Positions 36,882 through 44,715 of a DNA stretch of 64,000 nucleotides are shown here, in pieces. This DNA comes from an uncultured Methanoregula sp. (GTDB taxonomy: Archaea; Halobacteriota; Methanomicrobia; Methanomicrobiales; Methanospirillaceae): contig NZ_OY759744.1 in assembly GCF_963662735.1 (NCBI RefSeq), positions 1 through 64,000 of the forward strand, in the 5' to 3' direction. Every line of letters starts with the position of its first letter. Position 1 is the first letter of the stretch. Position numbers and translations under genes: made by a program. The notes under the pieces were generated by a model. The model had not been told where the DNA came from and did no database searches. It worked only from the letters and a program-made list of their open reading frames with translations.

Positions 36882-37112
36882 TTATCGCCGGCTTACCAGG
36901 TAGATGACAACCCCGGCACCGAATATGACGCCACCCGTGACAAACAAAATGGGAAGAAATATCCCGAAAATAAAGATAATGGCGCCAATCTTGAGCAATA
37001 AATCCGCCTTGGCCCGCCATTTATCACTCGCCAGGGTATTTTTCTTCCCGCAGTAACTACACCCGTCAGCCGGATTTTTTATTTCGCTCCCACATTCAGG
37101 ACATACAATCAC
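36882..37112 (-). CDS. Small zinc-ribbon membrane protein
   Basis: The 76-residue protein opens with a zinc ribbon, CPECGSEIKNPADGCSYCGKK (Cys pairs at about residues 4/7 and 18/21). Two transmembrane segments follow (LLKIGAIIFIFGIFLPILFV and GGVIFGAGVVIYLV), and it ends in Ser-Arg-Arg. This zinc-ribbon plus membrane-hairpin layout is common among small archaeal proteins of unknown role. The start ATG is followed by IVCPECG, as usual for such proteins. The gene is bracketed by inversely oriented copies of a GC-rich palindromic element. Confidence 0.75.
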   Translation of the reverse strand: MIVCPECGSEIKNPADGCSYCGKKNTLASDKWRAKADLLLKIGAIIFIFGIFLPILFVTGGVIFGAGVVIYLVSRR

Positions 37113-37160
37113 GGTATCTCACTTCATGACAGTTCAGAGTGCTCGGGATAATTATTTTTG

Positions 37161-37186
37161 GAATTGATCCGCCGCGGGGCGCCCCA
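37161..37186 (+). repeat. GC-rich palindromic element, copy C (diverged)
   Basis: GAATTGATCCGCCGCGGGGC and the next five bases match copies A and B. The right arm has diverged into GAGCGGCTGC. It has the same orientation as copy A and is inverted relative to copy B. Confidence 0.6.
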
Positions 37187-37315
37187 TCGTGAGCGGCTGC
37201 ACACTCCCGCCGGTCGGGGTATGGGGGCATCAGCCTCATCATTATAATTTCAGATACCATCTCATCGTTAACAGGCATACCGTTGAAAAATCCCCTACCA
37301 GACCCCCTCCCAAAT

Positions 37316-37336
37316 CCGGGCCCGCCACGGGCCCGG
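37316..37336. repeat. Perfect GC-rich hairpin
   Basis: CCGGGCCCG (37316-37324) and CGGGCCCGG (37328-37336) pair around a three-base loop. There is no T-run after it; its role is unknown. Confidence 0.5.
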
Positions 37337-37639
37337 TTGTACGACTTTTGCCTCAGCCTCTAGAAAGGTGAGGCAATAATTCCGGAAAACACGGTAATTC
37401 TTCCGGAACAATTCGCTCTTCTCCGGCGGGAATTGATGAGGTAATAAATAGCAACGTTACAGCAGCATCCGACAATTCAAATCCTCCATCTGCACGGGAT
37501 TTCAACCGGCAGGGGTGTATTTCCGGGCAATTGAGGGAAAACCGAAACACCCGGAAGATGCCCATCCAGGTGTATTGCCGGCAGAGTTACAATGATGAGG
37601 TAGCATAGCTATGTTTTCCAATCAGATGTACAAGGAGCG

Positions 37640-38224
37640 ATGATGAACGTCATAGGAATTATCGCAAGTCCGCACAAAGAGGGCAATACTGCCTGGACGG
37701 TAAACCAAATACTCGAAGGTGCGAAAGAACAGGGAGCAGAAACCCGGTCCTGGAATTTCAGCGATCTTGACATCCAGCCGTGCCGGGGTTGTCTCTGCTG
37801 CCACAAGGAGGGCAGCCCGGGTTGTGTTATCAACGACGACATGCAGGAATTGTATGGCGCAATGGAACATGCCGATGCCCTTATCCTCGGCTCACCGGTG
37901 TACATGGGGCAGATGAGTGCCCAGGCAAAGATCTTCACCGACCGGTTGTTTGCGCAGATCTCTCCGCGATTCTCACCATATTACAAGGAAAAAATCACAA
38001 AACAAAAGCTGCTTCTCGTGTTTACCCAGGGCAATCCCGATCCCGGCATGTTCCAGGTGTATTTTGATTATACGAAACACATGTTCCAGATGCTGGAATT
38101 CGATGTTAAAGAGGTAGTTGTCGTTCCCGGTATGCGAGAGAAACCGGCGCATGAAAGAAAAGATCTGTCCCCAGTCATGAAAAATATCGGGTCATCGCTC
38201 GTTCCGGAACGATTCCCGGAATAA
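37640..38224 (+). CDS. NADPH-dependent FMN reductase / flavodoxin-like iron-sulfur flavoprotein
   Basis: The 194-residue protein has the flavodoxin-fold FMN loop GIIASPHKEGNTAW at residues 5-18, then CRGCLCCHKEGSPGC near 48-62, a Cys cluster seen in Isf-type iron-sulfur flavoproteins, and LILGSPVYMGQMSAQAKIFTDRL near 84-104. Such proteins pass electrons from ferredoxin or NADPH to oxygen, quinone or other acceptors, and are numerous in methanogens. The ribosome site AAGGAG precedes tandem ATG codons at 37640 and 37643; either may be used. The Cys spacing is the main reason to favour the iron-sulfur type. Confidence 0.88.
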   Translation: MMNVIGIIASPHKEGNTAWTVNQILEGAKEQGAETRSWNFSDLDIQPCRGCLCCHKEGSPGCVINDDMQELYGAMEHADALILGSPVYMGQMSAQAKIFTDRLFAQISPRFSPYYKEKITKQKLLLVFTQGNPDPGMFQVYFDYTKHMFQMLEFDVKEVVVVPGMREKPAHERKDLSPVMKNIGSSLVPERFPE

Positions 38225-38317
38225 CAGGGATATCAGAACCATTCTGAATTTTTTTTCAGATACTCACGGGTAAATCCGCAGAAAAGTATGGAGCAGAACA
38301 TGCAGAAGATTATCATT

Positions 38318-38956
38318 TCATCTCTTCCGCTTCTTCTTCCCTTCTGCAACTAACAGCCGTATAGCATCCGCCACAAACCGGGCAACCGTCTCCTGGGGAA
38401 GCATTGCATCCACAATAACAAACCGGCCGGGTTCAGCCTTAGCATAGGCAAGATAATTGTTCTGCACCTTCTCCAGCACATCCCGTTTCTCGAAATGCTC
38501 CCGCTGGCTGTCAGGTTTCAGGCGGGTCAGCGCATCATCGACCGGCAGAACGCAGAGAAACGTCTCGTCCGGGGTAATGGTCCAGCCATTGTGCATGGCC
38601 CGCATCCACCCCTCGGGATTTGGGACAATTCCCTGCAGCGTGACGGACTGGTACGCAAAACGGCTGTCGCTGTACCGGTCTGAGATGACGAGCCGGCCTT
38701 CGGCAAGAGCAGGCCGGACAACTTTTGCCAGGTGGGCCGCATGATCGGCAACGAAAAGCGTTGCCTCCGTAATCGGATCGATCTGCTCTGCAATCGCCCG
38801 CCGGACCTGGTCCCCCACCCACGTTGCCCCCGGCTCCCGGGTGAATACCGGGTCGAGGTCCGCGAGCAGTTCCTTAAGGGCAGCGTGCAGCGAGCTCTTA
38901 CCGCTCCCGTCTATTCCCTCCAGCGTGACTAGCAACAGGTTCCCCTCCGTATCCAT
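38318..38956 (-). CDS. tmk: Thymidylate kinase
   Basis: The 212-residue protein phosphorylates dTMP to dTDP. It has the P-loop LEGIDGSGKSSL at residues 12-23, FTREPGATWVGDQVRRAI near 37, the DRY motif ISDRYSDSRFAYQ near 90-102 and a C-terminal Lys/Arg-rich tail. The LID region is short, as in archaeal forms. It overlaps the HisA-like gene upstream by 28 bases, so the two are co-transcribed. No closer in-frame ATG was seen, and the overlap is accepted. Confidence 0.93.
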   Translation of the reverse strand: MDTEGNLLLVTLEGIDGSGKSSLHAALKELLADLDPVFTREPGATWVGDQVRRAIAEQIDPITEATLFVADHAAHLAKVVRPALAEGRLVISDRYSDSRFAYQSVTLQGIVPNPEGWMRAMHNGWTITPDETFLCVLPVDDALTRLKPDSQREHFEKRDVLEKVQNNYLAYAKAEPGRFVIVDAMLPQETVARFVADAIRLLVAEGKKKRKR

Positions 38957-39600
38957 TCCAGCGGGACAGCCCCGTAATGGAGCGCCGTTGCAATGATCGC
39001 CCCGTCAAATCCCGCCGCCTTGAGCATCTCCAGGTCGGTCACCGTTGCAACGCCCCCGCCATACAACAGCCGGCCGGCATACGATGACCGCAGTCTTTCC
39101 AGGAAGTCGGGATCGAGCCCGTCCCGGGTCCCGACCGCACCGATATTGAGAATAATGCAGCCTTCAAAATCCCAGGAATCGGCCTTGCGGAGCATCGGTT
39201 CCGGGTCACTTCCTGAGGGTATGACCCTGCCGTCTTTGATATCGAGGCTGAGATAGCCTTCGTGATACTGCGACAGGTCGGATCCCCCGGTCTCGGTCCC
39301 GACAATATTAACGATATGATCCCCGCGGAGCATGTCGCCGGGCGAGCGGCAGCCGCGATCAACATAACAGGTACTGACCTGCCGGGCACATGCCGCAACG
39401 ATGGCATCGTGCGCTCCGGTATTTTCGATCCGGTCGAGATCCGCGATGTAGATAAATTTTGGCTGGATCGCTTTGACAAAACCTTCCGGTTCTGCCGTCG
39501 GGGAACAGCCCCAGTCCAGCGGTTTGTAGGTCTCACGATGCCCGGATTTACCGTGAACGACCAGATTTTGCCGCAAATCCATTGCAAGAACCAGATCCAT
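38929..39600 (-). CDS. HisA-like TIM-barrel protein (COG1411-type)
   Basis: The start is placed at the ATG at 39600 (MDLVLAMDLRQNLVVHGKSG); a TTG at 39612 is less likely. The 223-residue protein is a HisA/HisF-like phosphate-binding barrel: IYIADLDRIENTGAHD near residue 55 replaces the HisA catalytic region, and LLYGGGVATV and GAIIATALHYG near 185-210 form the phosphate loops. It is not ProFAR isomerase itself: the histidine pathway neighbours are missing. It is divergent from the methanofuran gene mfnB by 43 bases and overlaps tmk. A role in coenzyme synthesis is only suggested by that neighbour. Confidence 0.82.
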   Translation of the reverse strand: MDLVLAMDLRQNLVVHGKSGHRETYKPLDWGCSPTAEPEGFVKAIQPKFIYIADLDRIENTGAHDAIVAACARQVSTCYVDRGCRSPGDMLRGDHIVNIVGTETGGSDLSQYHEGYLSLDIKDGRVIPSGSDPEPMLRKADSWDFEGCIILNIGAVGTRDGLDPDFLERLRSSYAGRLLYGGGVATVTDLEMLKAAGFDGAIIATALHYGAVPLEWIRRGTCC

Positions 39601-39643
39601 AGGAGAACGCAACCACTATTAGGATAAAAGATCATTAAACTTT

Positions 39644-40330
39644 ATGCAATTGTTGGTCAGCCCAAGCTCTATCACTGAAGCCAGACACTCCTCTGCCGCT
39701 GACATAATCGATGTTAAAAAGCCATCAGAAGGATCGCTCGGGGCCAATTTTCCCTGGGTTATCCGCGAGATCAAATCGTTCTCGGAAAAGCCGGTGAGTG
39801 CGGCGATTGGCGACTTCGATTACAAACCCGGCGGGGCTTCACTTGCTGCCTACGGGGCAGCCTGCGCCGGCGCTGACTATGTGAAGATCGGCCTTGCGTT
39901 CGAAGGAACGGAAAAAGCAAACGATGTCATTGACGCGGTTGTCAAGGCAGTCAAGGACGAATTTCCCGAAAAGTATGTCGTGATTGCGGCCTACTCGGAC
40001 TTTGAACGGATGCACTCGATCTCGCCGTTCGACATGGCTCCCATTGCCGCAGACTGCGGAGCGGATTTTGCCATGGTCGATACCGGCATCAAGGACCGCC
40101 AGAGCACGTTTGCCTTCATGGACGAGGAACTGCTCCGGTCCTTCACGGAAAAGAACCGGAAACTCGGTCTCGGGACTGCTCTTGCCGGGGCACTGAAGTT
40201 CGAAGATATTGATGCACTGAAACGGATCAACCCGGATATTATCGGGGTGCGGGGAATGGTCTGCGGCGGGGACCGGAACGCCGTTGTCCGCGAGGACTTA
40301 ATCAAGACCGCCCTTGCCATGATAAGGTGA
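39644..40330 (+). CDS. mfnB: (5-formylfuran-3-yl)methyl phosphate synthase
   Basis: MfnB condenses two glyceraldehyde-3-phosphate molecules to the furan precursor of methanofuran, the one-carbon carrier of the first step of CO2-dependent methanogenesis. The 228-residue protein has DIIDVKKPSEGSLGANFPWVI at residues 20-40, with the Schiff-base lysine, then GADYVKIGLAF near 80 and IGVRGMVCGGDRNAVV near 200-215. The TIM-barrel length is normal. It starts near an A/T-rich possible promoter and ends four bases before guaB. This gene is the clearest sign that the host is a methanogen or a close relative. Confidence 0.93.
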   Translation: MQLLVSPSSITEARHSSAADIIDVKKPSEGSLGANFPWVIREIKSFSEKPVSAAIGDFDYKPGGASLAAYGAACAGADYVKIGLAFEGTEKANDVIDAVVKAVKDEFPEKYVVIAAYSDFERMHSISPFDMAPIAADCGADFAMVDTGIKDRQSTFAFMDEELLRSFTEKNRKLGLGTALAGALKFEDIDALKRINPDIIGVRGMVCGGDRNAVVREDLIKTALAMIR

Positions 40331-40333
40331 ATT

Positions 40334-41803
40334 ATGTACGTCGAGAAACTGGATGTCCCACTCTCTTTAACTTTTGACGATGTGCTGCTCGAACCCCGGG
40401 CCTCCTGGCTCGAACCTTCCGAAGCGGATGTCCGCTCGCGGTTTACGAAGAAGATCAACGTGAACATCCCGCTCGTTTCCGCGGCAATGGATACCGTTAC
40501 CGAAGCGACAATGGCCATTACCCTCGCCCGCGAGGGAGGAATAGGTGTCATCCACCGCAATATGCCGGCCGAGCGCTCGCTGCAGGAAGTCACGTTCGTC
40601 AAACAGGCCGAGGAACTCATAGAACGCGAAGTCCTGTACGTAGAGAACACCGCAACGGTCTCCGATGCCGAGCGCATCATGCACCAGTACAGCATCGGCG
40701 GGGTCCCGGTCATCGACAAGGGCAAGATCATCGGGATCGTCAGCCGGCGTGATGTCCGGGCAATCGTGCAGAAACGCGGGGACGAGAAGATCACCGCGAT
40801 CATGACAAAGAAGCCCATTGTGGCCGAAGAGGACATCACGTCAGAGAAAGCGCTTGAAATAATGTATACGAACAAGGTCGAGCGCCTGCCGGTTGTGGAC
40901 AAACACGGCAAACTTATCGGGATCATCACGATGCAGGATATCCTTGAGAAACGCCAGTACCCCCTTGCCTGCCGGGATGCCAAGGGAAATCTCCGGGTGG
41001 CAGCAGCGGTCGGGCCATTCGATTTTGCCCGGGCTGAACTCCTAGACCAGAACGGGGTGGACGTGCTTGTCGTGGATACTGCGCACGGGCATAACATGCG
41101 ATGTGTGACCGCGATTAAGGATATCAAGGGCAGCATGAAGGCAGAAGTGGTTGCCGGTAACATTGCGACAAAGGAAGCGGCCATTGCCCTTGTCGATGCC
41201 GGTGTTGACGGGATAAAGGTCGGTATCGGCCCGGGCTCCATCTGCACGACCCGTATCGTTGCCGGAACCGGTGTCCCGCAGATCACTGCGGTTGCCCAGG
41301 TAGCAGATATCGCGCATGCTGCCGGTGTGCCGGTCATCTCTGACGGGGGCATACGGTTCAGCGGCGATGTGGCAAAAGCCATTGCAGCCGGTGCCGACAC
41401 GGTCATGATGGGCAGCATGTTTGCCGGGACCGATGAATCGCCGGGAAAAGTCATCAGCATGAAAGGCCGGCGCTACAAGCAGTACCGGGGCATGGGATCC
41501 CTCGGCGTGATGAACAGCGGGGAGTCGAGCGACCGGTACTTCCAGAAGAAGGGGATCGGCAGCACGAAATTCGTGCCCGAGGGCGTGGAAGGCGTAACCC
41601 CGTACGTGGGTCATGTCAGCGAAGTCATCTACCAGCTTGTCGGCGGACTCAAGTCAGCGATGGGCTACACGGGTTCAAAGACGATTCCCGATATGCACAC
41701 GCATGCACGGTTTGTCCGGATCACGAATGCCGGCATGACCGAGAGCCACCCGCACAATATCATGATAACCGACGAAGCGCCCAACTACCGGCTCTTCGAG
41801 TAA
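40334..41803 (+). CDS. guaB: IMP dehydrogenase
   Basis: The 489-residue enzyme oxidises IMP to XMP in guanine nucleotide synthesis. The barrel starts with LTFDDVLLEPRASWLEPSE. Two CBS domains are inserted at about residues 95-210. The catalytic Cys is in VGIGPGSICTTRIVAGTGVPQ near 300, and the flap has GMGSLGVM and YKQYRG near 380. A ribosome site, AGGTG, lies in the four-base gap after mfnB. The length and motifs are those of a complete enzyme, not a CBS-only paralogue. Confidence 0.97.
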   Translation: MYVEKLDVPLSLTFDDVLLEPRASWLEPSEADVRSRFTKKINVNIPLVSAAMDTVTEATMAITLAREGGIGVIHRNMPAERSLQEVTFVKQAEELIEREVLYVENTATVSDAERIMHQYSIGGVPVIDKGKIIGIVSRRDVRAIVQKRGDEKITAIMTKKPIVAEEDITSEKALEIMYTNKVERLPVVDKHGKLIGIITMQDILEKRQYPLACRDAKGNLRVAAAVGPFDFARAELLDQNGVDVLVVDTAHGHNMRCVTAIKDIKGSMKAEVVAGNIATKEAAIALVDAGVDGIKVGIGPGSICTTRIVAGTGVPQITAVAQVADIAHAAGVPVISDGGIRFSGDVAKAIAAGADTVMMGSMFAGTDESPGKVISMKGRRYKQYRGMGSLGVMNSGESSDRYFQKKGIGSTKFVPEGVEGVTPYVGHVSEVIYQLVGGLKSAMGYTGSKTIPDMHTHARFVRITNAGMTESHPHNIMITDEAPNYRLFE

Positions 41804-41848
41804 TCCTTTTTGCACAAGATTTATTCTCCCGCAGGCTTCAGTCATCGT

Positions 41849-42352
41849 GTGGAACTTTTCATTCTCCGTCACGGGAAGGCAGAGGTGGCCGGCAAGGGAA
41901 TGGCTGACGCTGACCGCAGGCTTACCGGAAAAGGCAAAGATGATATTACAGCCGTTGCAGCGTGGATGGTATCGCAGGATTACCTGTTTGACGTGATCGC
42001 GACGAGCCCGCTCGTCCGGGCCCGGGAGACAGCAGCGATTGTTGCAGACGCAATCGGGGAGCCGGACCAGGTCGTGACCTGGAAATGCCTTGTCCCGGGC
42101 GGGAACCCGGACGAGGTCTGCCGGGAGATCAGCCGGTTTGCGGAAGACAACCGAATCCTGCTCGTTGGTCACGAACCGCTTCTCTCGACCCTCATTGGCA
42201 GGATCATTACGGGCGGCGGGGAGGCCGGTATTGTCATGACCAAGGGCGGCCTTGCAAAGATCCGGAATTTCTCGTACGCAGATCGGCCGTCCGGTGAACT
42301 GCACTGGCTGCTCACGGCAAAGCAGATGGCGGGAACCGGGCACCGGAATTAA
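41849..42352 (+). CDS. SixA-type histidine phosphatase
   Basis: The GTG at 41849 gives a 167-residue protein beginning VELFILRHGKAEV, with the RHG phosphatase motif at residues 7-9. A TTG at 41810 would add 13 residues of unlikely sequence. The second conserved His is in RILLVGHEPLLSTLIG near 110, and ATSPLVRARETA near 50 is typical of the SixA/phosphoglycerate mutase fold. It would remove phosphate from a phosphohistidine protein or a small molecule. It lies 45 bases after guaB on the same strand. Confidence 0.88.
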   Translation: MELFILRHGKAEVAGKGMADADRRLTGKGKDDITAVAAWMVSQDYLFDVIATSPLVRARETAAIVADAIGEPDQVVTWKCLVPGGNPDEVCREISRFAEDNRILLVGHEPLLSTLIGRIITGGGEAGIVMTKGGLAKIRNFSYADRPSGELHWLLTAKQMAGTGHRN

Positions 42353-42441
42353 AGAAAGAACAGTACCGGCATGTTCCCGGCAGGTTGTAATTCCCCCGGT
42401 GCGGGTTGTGATGTAGTCAAAAAAGGAAATTCCGTTATTTC

Positions 42442-43224
42442 CTAATGATTCGATGATCCGGAATTCTCAATTTTTACATCAGCGGGCAACGGTCCTTTCG
42501 ATAACCGGATCGAGATCTGGACTGCCTTTTCGAACGAGTTCACCGGTATGGCAAGGGTAGTGATATACACCTCCTTTCCTTCTCTCGATGCAGAATCCGG
42601 TGAGAGAGGGCCGGTAAAAAGCACTTCTTCATCTGCGATTTCGGATACATTATGATGATTGGGATCCGTGGTTGCCCCGGAATGTATCAGGGCGTTCTGA
42701 AGTTTTCTGGCTCCTGCATCCGTGAGATTTATTGAGATGAAATATCCACCGAAGCTCGGTTCATTTTGAGGATACAGTACCTCCGAGATATCTTCATTGG
42801 TAAGAATTTGTTCATACATCGATGCATTTGATTCAAGTTTCAATGCAAATGTTCCAGGATTCCCTATACTCTGCTTCACGGTTTCAGGATCGGTTCCTGA
42901 GAATTCAATGCGGGCAGAGTGGACAAGGGTTCCATTTTGGGGGGAAAACGATACAGACCCGCACCGGGCTTTCGAGAATTCAAGCCGGGATAGCAGTATG
43001 GTTTTTGTGGATTCGGCAGTATCCCGGGTGATTCCATCCTGGGGGAATGCTACCTGGATCCAGCTTTCCGGCGATTCACATGAAGTAAACCCCGAAGTAT
43101 TGTTCGTTTGTACAACAGATGCCGCGACGGACGGCCGGGATGGGGGTTGATATGGGTTTACGCACCCGCATATCAGCACCAGTCCAATGATTGTCAGGGC
43201 AGTAATAACGAAGATTGTTCTCAC
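42442..43224 (-). CDS. Lipoprotein with a SecD P1-like domain
   Basis: The 260-residue protein has a signal peptide with lipobox (GLVLICGCVNP, Cys near residue 21) and a Ser/Pro/Thr linker. The rest resembles the extracytoplasmic P1 domain of SecD: a first part with TILLSRLEFSKA, a GNPGTFALKLES turn, a head section with FGGYFISINLTDAGARKLQNAL, and the closing FEKAVQISIRLSKGPLPADVKI, close to the SecD ending with ALRSGALP. No SecD transmembrane block follows. It is a free-standing anchored P1-like protein on the cell surface; the resemblance is by eye and should be treated as moderate. Confidence 0.7.
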   Translation of the reverse strand: MRTIFVITALTIIGLVLICGCVNPYQPPSRPSVAASVVQTNNTSGFTSCESPESWIQVAFPQDGITRDTAESTKTILLSRLEFSKARCGSVSFSPQNGTLVHSARIEFSGTDPETVKQSIGNPGTFALKLESNASMYEQILTNEDISEVLYPQNEPSFGGYFISINLTDAGARKLQNALIHSGATTDPNHHNVSEIADEEVLFTGPLSPDSASREGKEVYITTLAIPVNSFEKAVQISIRLSKGPLPADVKIENSGSSNH

Positions 43225-43479
43225 AGTGGAAGTCTGGAGCGTTTGAGAAATTAAAGATTTTTTGCACGAGGAAAATATTATTTGTAAAAAATTATTCCGG
43301 TGTGATCTTTTTTACAATTCTTTCCGCTTCACACCAGATTGCAGAGCAAAAGGCACAGGACCGGAATCTTCGCGCTGATCGTACCAGCAATCCGACCGGA
43401 TCCCCCTGCCCCCCTCCCCATGCCGGCAGCCCGGCCCGGATCGCAACACCCAAACATATCCGGGCCCAAGAGACTATGC

Positions 43480-43983
43480 ATGGAAGACGGCGGGTACCGG
43501 AGGGCTGCCTTTGCAGCGGGATGCTTCTGGGATGCAGAGGCAGCGTTCCGCAGGGTAAACGGAGTTGTCGCAACAGCGGTCGGATTTACCGGCGGTTCCT
43601 TCCCGGAACCATTGTATGCAGATGTGAGCGAAGGAACAACAGGGCATGCGGAAGCCGTGGACATCATCTTCGATCCCGCAGTTGTCACCTACGATCAGCT
43701 GCTCGATCTGTTCTGGGAGATCCACGATCCAACGCAGCAGGAACAACAGGGTGATTATGCCGGTCCGCAGTACCGGTCCGCGATCTATTATCATGACGAG
43801 GAGCAGCACAGGGCGGCCCTCGCCTCCCGGGATCGCGTGCAGCAATCCGGAACATTTCGCGATACCAGGATCGTTACGGAGATAGTACCGGCATCCCGGT
43901 TCTGGCCGGCCGAAGAGAGCCACCAGCAGTTCTATGAAAAATGCGGGCAGGGCTACTGCATGAGCCGGCAGGTCGACGAGTGA
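43480..43983 (+). CDS. msrA: Peptide methionine sulfoxide reductase A
   Basis: The ATG at 43480 gives a 167-residue enzyme starting just before the active site: RRAAFAAGCFWDAEAAFRRVNGV, with the catalytic Cys in GCFW near residue 14. The frame is open from 43339, but that extension is Pro/Arg-rich and non-homologous. GFTGGSFPEPLYADVSEGTTGHAEAVDI and the terminal YEKCGQGYCMSRQ hold the remaining family residues, including possible resolving cysteines. It reduces S-epimers of methionine sulfoxide and repairs oxidised proteins. It is unlinked to msrB here. Confidence 0.93.
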   Translation: MEDGGYRRAAFAAGCFWDAEAAFRRVNGVVATAVGFTGGSFPEPLYADVSEGTTGHAEAVDIIFDPAVVTYDQLLDLFWEIHDPTQQEQQGDYAGPQYRSAIYYHDEEQHRAALASRDRVQQSGTFRDTRIVTEIVPASRFWPAEESHQQFYEKCGQGYCMSRQVDE

Positions 43984-44253
43984 GCGGGGCCTGCATGCAG
44001 CGTAAATCCGCAGGCATTTTCCTGCATTTTCCTGTCGCGGTTCAATCATGGAACCGGCAGGTACGACCCATGCACCGGAACTATTTTACCAATATAAGTG
44101 CGGACGAGCCCGATTCCTGATCAGAGTGTGTGTAACAGGATGTTTCATGCACTCGCTTTCCCCCGGCCGAAGATCCGGAACGGGGGCAGCCTGCCGGTTC
44201 GCTTTCCCCGGCAGGCCGGCCCCGTGGATTTTTGCCCCGGAGGAAAATCCAGT

Positions 44254-44297
44254 GGCCACGCATCATTCCCGCCTGCACACCGGCATGATGCGTGGCC
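44254..44297. repeat. 13-base perfect inverted repeat
   Basis: GGCCACGCATCAT at 44254-44266 and its complement ATGATGCGTGGCC at 44285-44297 are separated by 18 bases. The right arm ends 12 bases before the ATG at 44310. It could be an operator or a leader hairpin for the small open frame. Confidence 0.5.
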
Positions 44298-44309
44298 GGA
44301 GATTACACC

Positions 44310-44486
44310 ATGCCATCGGACAAAACTCACACCAACGAGACAAAACCCCAGGGAATTGCAGGTACTATCCTTGCCCGTATGCCGGCCGGAGGCTGGCTGC
44401 GAGACACCGCTCTCCACGAGAACTGGCGCACCACCACGATCGTCCAGCGGCACCGCGACCGTGCAGCCCCCGGGCCCCATCTCTGA
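44310..44486 (+). CDS. Possible small protein (58 residues), unrecognised
   Basis: The ATG is preceded by GGAG with an eight-base gap, a good ribosome site, and by a perfect inverted repeat. The product is hydrophilic (GTILARMPAGGWLRDTALHE is its most ordered part) and ends in an Arg/Pro-rich tail. A hairpin followed by T-rich sequence lies 50 bases downstream. I recognise no family, and the tail looks like random frame translation, so this could be a degenerate gene or no gene. Confidence 0.3.
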   Translation: MPSDKTHTNETKPQGIAGTILARMPAGGWLRDTALHENWRTTTIVQRHRDRAAPGPHL

Positions 44487-44535
44487 TATACCAGAAACCA
44501 GAACAGCAGAACCAGCATTTCTTCACCAGAAAATG

Positions 44536-44579
44536 GTGCCGGGACGTGTTCCCGGCACAATCGTTCTTATCGTTTTTCC
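44536..44579 (+). terminator. Hairpin followed by T-rich tract
   Basis: GTGCCGGGA (44536-44544) and TCCCGGCAC (44550-44558) pair around a five-base loop, followed within 15 bases by CGTTTTTCCC. It is terminator-like for plus-strand transcripts. Confidence 0.4.
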
Positions 44580-44682
44580 CGGCATAACCGGGTTATTCCA
44601 CATGATTATACTGAAACATCTCCCGCAATTGGATCGATATTGGATCGGCAATGAGCTTGTATGAACAAGCATCAAATAAGAA

Positions 44683-44691
44683 AAATATATC
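44683..44691 (+). promoter_or_regulatory. TATA-like box before the Cys-rich lipoprotein gene
   Basis: AAATATATC lies 25-33 bases before the ATG at 44716. An AAAGGAA just before the start could act as a weak ribosome site. Confidence 0.4.
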
Positions 44692-44715
44692 ATATTTCAA
44701 AGGAACAAAAACCTC

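Larger units (their letters stand above)
37113..37639. other. Intergenic block with palindromic element and hairpins
   Basis: These 527 bases hold palindromic copy C (37161-37186), a perfect 9-base GC hairpin at 37316-37336 and a weaker one, GCCTCA/TGAGGC, at 37350-37374. Several short open frames exist on both strands, but none has a convincing protein or ribosome site. The flavoprotein promoter must lie near the right end. Confidence 0.55.
43984..44715. other. Long intergenic block with two strong inverted repeats
   Basis: These 732 bases contain several overlapping short open frames on both strands, with Pro/Arg-rich, unconvincing products. The exception is a possible 58-codon gene at 44310. 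Two clear inverted repeats bracket it: GGCCACGCATCAT arms at 44254-44297 and GTGCCGGGA arms at 44536-44558. The last 100 bases are AT-rich and lead to the lipoprotein promoter. Confidence 0.5.

Noticed and set aside
43339..43479. N-terminal extension of MsrA with a hydrophobic stretch
   Set aside because: The sequence is Pro/Arg-rich without a real signal peptide, and MsrA is of normal length from 43480.
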